The notes below the pieces were generated by a model. That model did no database searches. It saw nothing but the letters and a program-made list of their open reading frames with translations, and had not been told where the DNA came from. Of a DNA stretch of 33,953 nt, positions 31,357-33,953 are shown piece by piece; the first letter of the stretch is position 1; every line of letters begins with the position of its first letter. The position numbers and the translations under genes were made by a program. Origin of the DNA: RGIG4097 sp045613765 (GTDB lineage: Bacteria; Bacillota; Clostridia; Christensenellales; CAG-917); assembly GCA_045613765.1 (NCBI GenBank), contig JAZLBO010000010.1, positions 1 to 33,953 of the forward strand, in the 5' to 3' direction.

Positions 31357-33231
31357 TTATTCTTCGTCTTTTTTAGGGTTGACGGGCAACTCTATTTCAG
31401 GAGTTGTAGGATCGTCAAAGAGTTTGTCGATTTCTTCTTCAAAGATTGTTTCCTTCTCGTAGAGAAGTTTGACCATATCGTCCATAACTCTACGGTTTGC
31501 GTTGAGAATTTCAAGTGCGTGAGCATATTGCTCGTCAAGTATGCGCTTGACTTCCTCGTCAATCTTGGCTGCAACTTCGTCTGAATAGTTGAGTTGTGTT
31601 TGATAATCTCTGCCAATGAACACTTCTTCGCTTGCGCCAAGGTACATTGTGCCGATATCTTCGCTCATACCCCACTCGGTGACCATCTTTCTTGCCAACT
31701 TGCTTGCGCGTTGAATATCGTTGCTTGCGCCTGTGGATATGTCTTTGATGACGATTTCTTCGGCTGCTCTGCCTGCAAGGAGCATTGCAATGTTGTCAAG
31801 CAACTTTTGCTTTGTCATGTGATCGTTGTCGTTGGTAGGCAATGTGATTGTATAGCCTGCTGCGTGACCACGGGGAATAATGCTCACTTCGTGGACGTTG
31901 TCGCAGTTTTTGACCATCTTTGCAACGATTGCATGGCCACTCTCGTGATATGCAGTGATGCGCTTGTCTGTTTCTGTGATGACACGGCTCTTTTTTGCAG
32001 GGCCAGCGATAACTTTGTTGAGAGCCTCGTTGATGTCCTTCATCAAAATGACCTTTCTGTCATCTCTTGCTGCAAGAATTGCTGCTTCGTTGAGCATATT
32101 GGCAATATCTGCACCTGTAAAGCCTGCAGTAAGACGTGCAACTTGCTTGAAGTTGATATCTCCACCAATGGGTTTATTTCTTGCGTGGACTTTCATAATT
32201 TCTTCTCTGCCCTTAACGTCGGGAACGTTGACGTAGATTTGTCTGTCAAATCTGCCCGGACGCATAAGTGCAGGGTCAAGGATATCTGCACGGTTGGTTG
32301 CTGCCATAATGATTATGCTATCATTTGACTCAAAGCCGTCCATTTGCACAAGAAGTTGGTTGAGTGTTTGTTCTCTTTCGTCGTTGCCACCACCAAGACC
32401 TGCGCCACGTTGTCTGCCTACTGCGTCAATTTCATCAATGAAGATGATGCAGGGCATGCTTTTCTTGGCTTGTTCAAACAAGTCGCGGACACGTGATGCA
32501 CCAACACCAACAAACATTTCAACAAAGTCAGAGCCAGAGATTGAGAAGAAAGGCACGTTTGCCTCCCCTGCAACTGCTTTTGCAAAAAGTGTCTTACCTG
32601 TTCCGGGAGGGCCTACGAGAAGAACACCCTTGGGAATTCTTGCACCGATTTCATTGAACTTTTGAGGATTTTTCAAAAATTCAACGATTTCTTGCAATTC
32701 TTGCTTTTCTTCTTCTGCACCTGCAACGTCAACAAAACGGACTTTGCTGTTTTTCACTTGGTTTGTCTTTGTCTTGCCAAAGTCAAGGGCTTTATTGTTT
32801 GCTCCTGCACTCTTTCTCATGATTATGAGCAACAATCCTGCCAATGCAACAATCAACAGCAAGGTTGTAAGGACTGAAGTGATGGTTGCTCTTGTTGAAG
32901 GATCGTCATATTCAACCACAACGTTTTTGAGATAACCTTCTTCTTGCCACTTGGCAAGTGTATCTACAAAAGTATCACGAGAAGAAATGTATGAATAATA
33001 GCCGTACTTTTTCGTATCGGTCAATTGAATTTGCACGGTGTAATTGCCACTGATAACCAGTGAAGCAACTCTGCCTGATTTGATGAAACTTTCCAGTGAA
33101 ACGTCTGTTGCGCCATTGTCAAGATAAGGCACTTCTTTGGGTGCTGTCAATGAGCTGACAACAGCAAATGCCACGAGCACCACAACGGCAATGATGCCGA
33201 TTATATACCATGATCTTCTATTTGTTTTCAT
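31357..33231 (-). CDS. ftsH: ATP-dependent membrane zinc protease FtsH
   Basis: Membrane-anchored AAA+ protease degrading damaged or short-lived membrane and regulatory proteins. 624 aa; GGAGG before ATG 33231. Two membrane segments (about 9-29 and 117-138) bracket an extracytoplasmic domain. AAA+ domain: Walker A GPPGTGKT (207-214), Walker B IIFIDEID (262-269), and R fingers in ATNRADILDPALMRPGRFDR. The zinc site is H429-E430-S-G-H433, with a further Asp expected near 505. The C-terminus is acidic and shorter than in some relatives. The promoter at 33314-33342 is perfect. Confidence 0.97.
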   Translation of the reverse strand: MKTNRRSWYIIGIIAVVVLVAFAVVSSLTAPKEVPYLDNGATDVSLESFIKSGRVASLVISGNYTVQIQLTDTKKYGYYSYISSRDTFVDTLAKWQEEGYLKNVVVEYDDPSTRATITSVLTTLLLIVALAGLLLIIMRKSAGANNKALDFGKTKTNQVKNSKVRFVDVAGAEEEKQELQEIVEFLKNPQKFNEIGARIPKGVLLVGPPGTGKTLFAKAVAGEANVPFFSISGSDFVEMFVGVGASRVRDLFEQAKKSMPCIIFIDEIDAVGRQRGAGLGGGNDEREQTLNQLLVQMDGFESNDSIIIMAATNRADILDPALMRPGRFDRQIYVNVPDVKGREEIMKVHARNKPIGGDINFKQVARLTAGFTGADIANMLNEAAILAARDDRKVILMKDINEALNKVIAGPAKKSRVITETDKRITAYHESGHAIVAKMVKNCDNVHEVSIIPRGHAAGYTITLPTNDNDHMTKQKLLDNIAMLLAGRAAEEIVIKDISTGASNDIQRASKLARKMVTEWGMSEDIGTMYLGASEEVFIGRDYQTQLNYSDEVAAKIDEEVKRILDEQYAHALEILNANRRVMDDMVKLLYEKETIFEEEIDKLFDDPTTPEIELPVNPKKDEE

Positions 33232-33282
33232 TATGCCTCCAAGGGTCGCCCCTATAATTCAAATAATTCGCACGCAGGGTTT

Positions 33283-33342
33283 GTGCGTGTGTGTTAGTTC
33301 TACATTTCAGTATATTATAATATAACACGCACGATATGTCAA
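33283..33342 (-). promoter_or_regulatory. Promoter of ftsH with flanking inverted repeats
   Basis: Minus strand TTGACA (33337-33342), 17-nt spacer, TATAAT (33314-33319). The -10 lies in a perfect 14-nt palindrome TATATTATAATATA (33311-33324). GTGCGTGT...TTA (33283-33296) and TAACACGCAC (33323-33332) form an imperfect inverted repeat across the start site. No CIRCE or CtsR site is present. Confidence 0.75.
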
Positions 33343-33421
33343 CGGCAAATTTATATTGTTTATTTTCAAAATCTTACAATGTTTTGATTAAACTTACATT
33401 AAATTATAGGTAAAAATTTTG

Positions 33422-33895
33422 TCAAAATGCAAGCGCTTGTAAAACTGCTTGTTTTATCACAATCGCAAGTTTATGTGCCATTTTTGATATATAATCTTCC
33501 TTTACTGACAACAACTCTTTTATTGGATTGCTGTTGTTTTCACCGACTACACCCAGCAAACCAACGTCACCAAAACGGCGTTTTTGCCCTTTTACACCGG
33601 CAGGGCAGACCCCGTCTTTCCTGACAGAAATTTGCCCTATTTTCTCTTTTTTGCCAAGAGATGCGTCAACACTCAACACCGTCGCACCCTTGTGTACAGT
33701 GTCAATATGTGCCATATATTCTGCCATGTTTTTGGCAGTGATTGGTCTTTCTTCAGTGCCGTAAACATAGCAAGGAAGGTTGCAATTTTTGAGAATTGTG
33801 CCCACTTTTGGTCCAAGCGAATCCCCCACAACTGACGGCGTGCCAAAGCACACGACAACAATTTGATACCCTTTGTTTTCTTCAAAATTTTTCAT
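33422..33895 (-). CDS. yyaC: Sporulation protein YyaC (DUF1256, GPR-protease fold)
   Basis: 157 aa. VVVCFGTPSVVGDSLGPKVGT, VYGTEERPITAKNM, VLSVDASLG, VCPAGVKG and FGDVGLLGVV match the YyaC/DUF1256 family, which resembles the spore protease Gpr and is expressed during sporulation in Bacillus. The ATG at 33895 has no ribosome site. A sporulation-sigma-like promoter sits immediately upstream (33901-33930). Together with spo0A this supports an endospore former. Biochemical activity of YyaC is unproven. Confidence 0.85.
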   Translation of the reverse strand: MKNFEENKGYQIVVVCFGTPSVVGDSLGPKVGTILKNCNLPCYVYGTEERPITAKNMAEYMAHIDTVHKGATVLSVDASLGKKEKIGQISVRKDGVCPAGVKGQKRRFGDVGLLGVVGENNSNPIKELLSVKEDYISKMAHKLAIVIKQAVLQALAF

Positions 33896-33900
33896 AGAAA

Positions 33901-33930
33901 AAGTATTGCCCGAAAAGTTTTTTGTTATCC
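33901..33930 (-). promoter_or_regulatory. Candidate sigma-F/sigma-G-like promoter of yyaC
   Basis: Minus strand GGATA (33926-33930), 15-nt spacer, GGCAATACTT (33901-33910). Compared with the recalled sigma-F pattern (GYWTA, then GGnRAnAMTR) it matches 4 of 5 and 9 of 10 positions. It ends 5 nt before the ATG, so the message would be leaderless. Confidence 0.4.
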
Positions 33931-33953
33931 TTCAACCCTTCCACTATTTCTCG

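Noticed and set aside
31594..32328. 244-codon plus-strand open frame
   Set aside because: Antisense shadow of ftsH, Cys-rich because of the complementary codons; no start signals.
1..33953. CRISPR arrays, prophage, insertion sequences, tRNA and rRNA genes
   Set aside because: No regularly spaced repeats, transposase or integrase genes, phage structural genes, or cloverleaf or rRNA sequences were found on reading the window.

Overview
The window reads as the chromosome of an anaerobic, endospore-forming Firmicute of the Clostridia type. A complete spo0A (22933-23667) and a YyaC/DUF1256 sporulation gene (33422-33895) point to sporulation. Pyruvate:ferredoxin oxidoreductase (15680-19192) and a flavodiiron-flavin reductase-rubredoxin fusion (24766-26556) point to anaerobic, ferredoxin-based metabolism with O2/NO detoxification. 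AT-rich spacers, strong GGAGG-type ribosome sites and a group II ECF module next to truA fit the same group. An uncultured gut Clostridia lineage is my inference. No phage, transposase, CRISPR, rRNA or tRNA is visible.

Layout. 1-2110: a partial gene, a structured leader RNA with terminator ahead of a 172-aa gene, and a 342-aa gene with palindromes in its promoter, both of unknown function. 2272-3059 (minus): a 56-aa small membrane protein or lipoprotein and tadA. 3134-3412: copy A of a ~280-nt structured repeat. 3527-6802 (minus): walJ, two CPBP membrane proteases, rlmH. 6861-11655 (minus): a degenerate GNAT-like gene, glnS, a multi-zinc-ribbon coiled-coil protein and two membrane proteins. 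12033-15379 (minus): ecfA1-ecfA2-ecfT-truA. 15680-19192 (plus): nifJ/por. 19265-19545: repeat copy B. 19660-22856 (minus): an ABC uptake operon of the TrpX/CD0873 family led by a tyrosine-rich leader peptide and attenuator. 22933-23667 (minus): spo0A. 24141-24593 (plus): an acidic zinc-ribbon protein. 24766-28481: divergent flavodiiron protein and ABC exporter genes. 28720-28854: a 44-aa Cys-tailed peptide. 29057-33231 (minus): ftsH, cysE, cysS. 33422-33895 (minus): yyaC.

Most interesting points. (1) A 17-aa leader peptide with five Tyr codons, followed by mutually exclusive antiterminator and terminator hairpins, precedes the ABC uptake operon and suggests tyrosine-sensing attenuation. (2) Two distant copies of the repeat differ by compensatory and wobble-preserving changes in several hairpins and by frame-breaking indels. 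This suggests a structured RNA on the plus strand rather than a coding element. (3) A strong promoter drives a ~145-nt hairpin RNA with competing terminator and antiterminator helices; I cannot assign it to a known riboswitch. (4) Two consensus promoters place the -10 exactly 9 nt before the ATG, implying leaderless mRNAs for the glnS and ecf operons. All calls come from reading the sequence; no database search was run.
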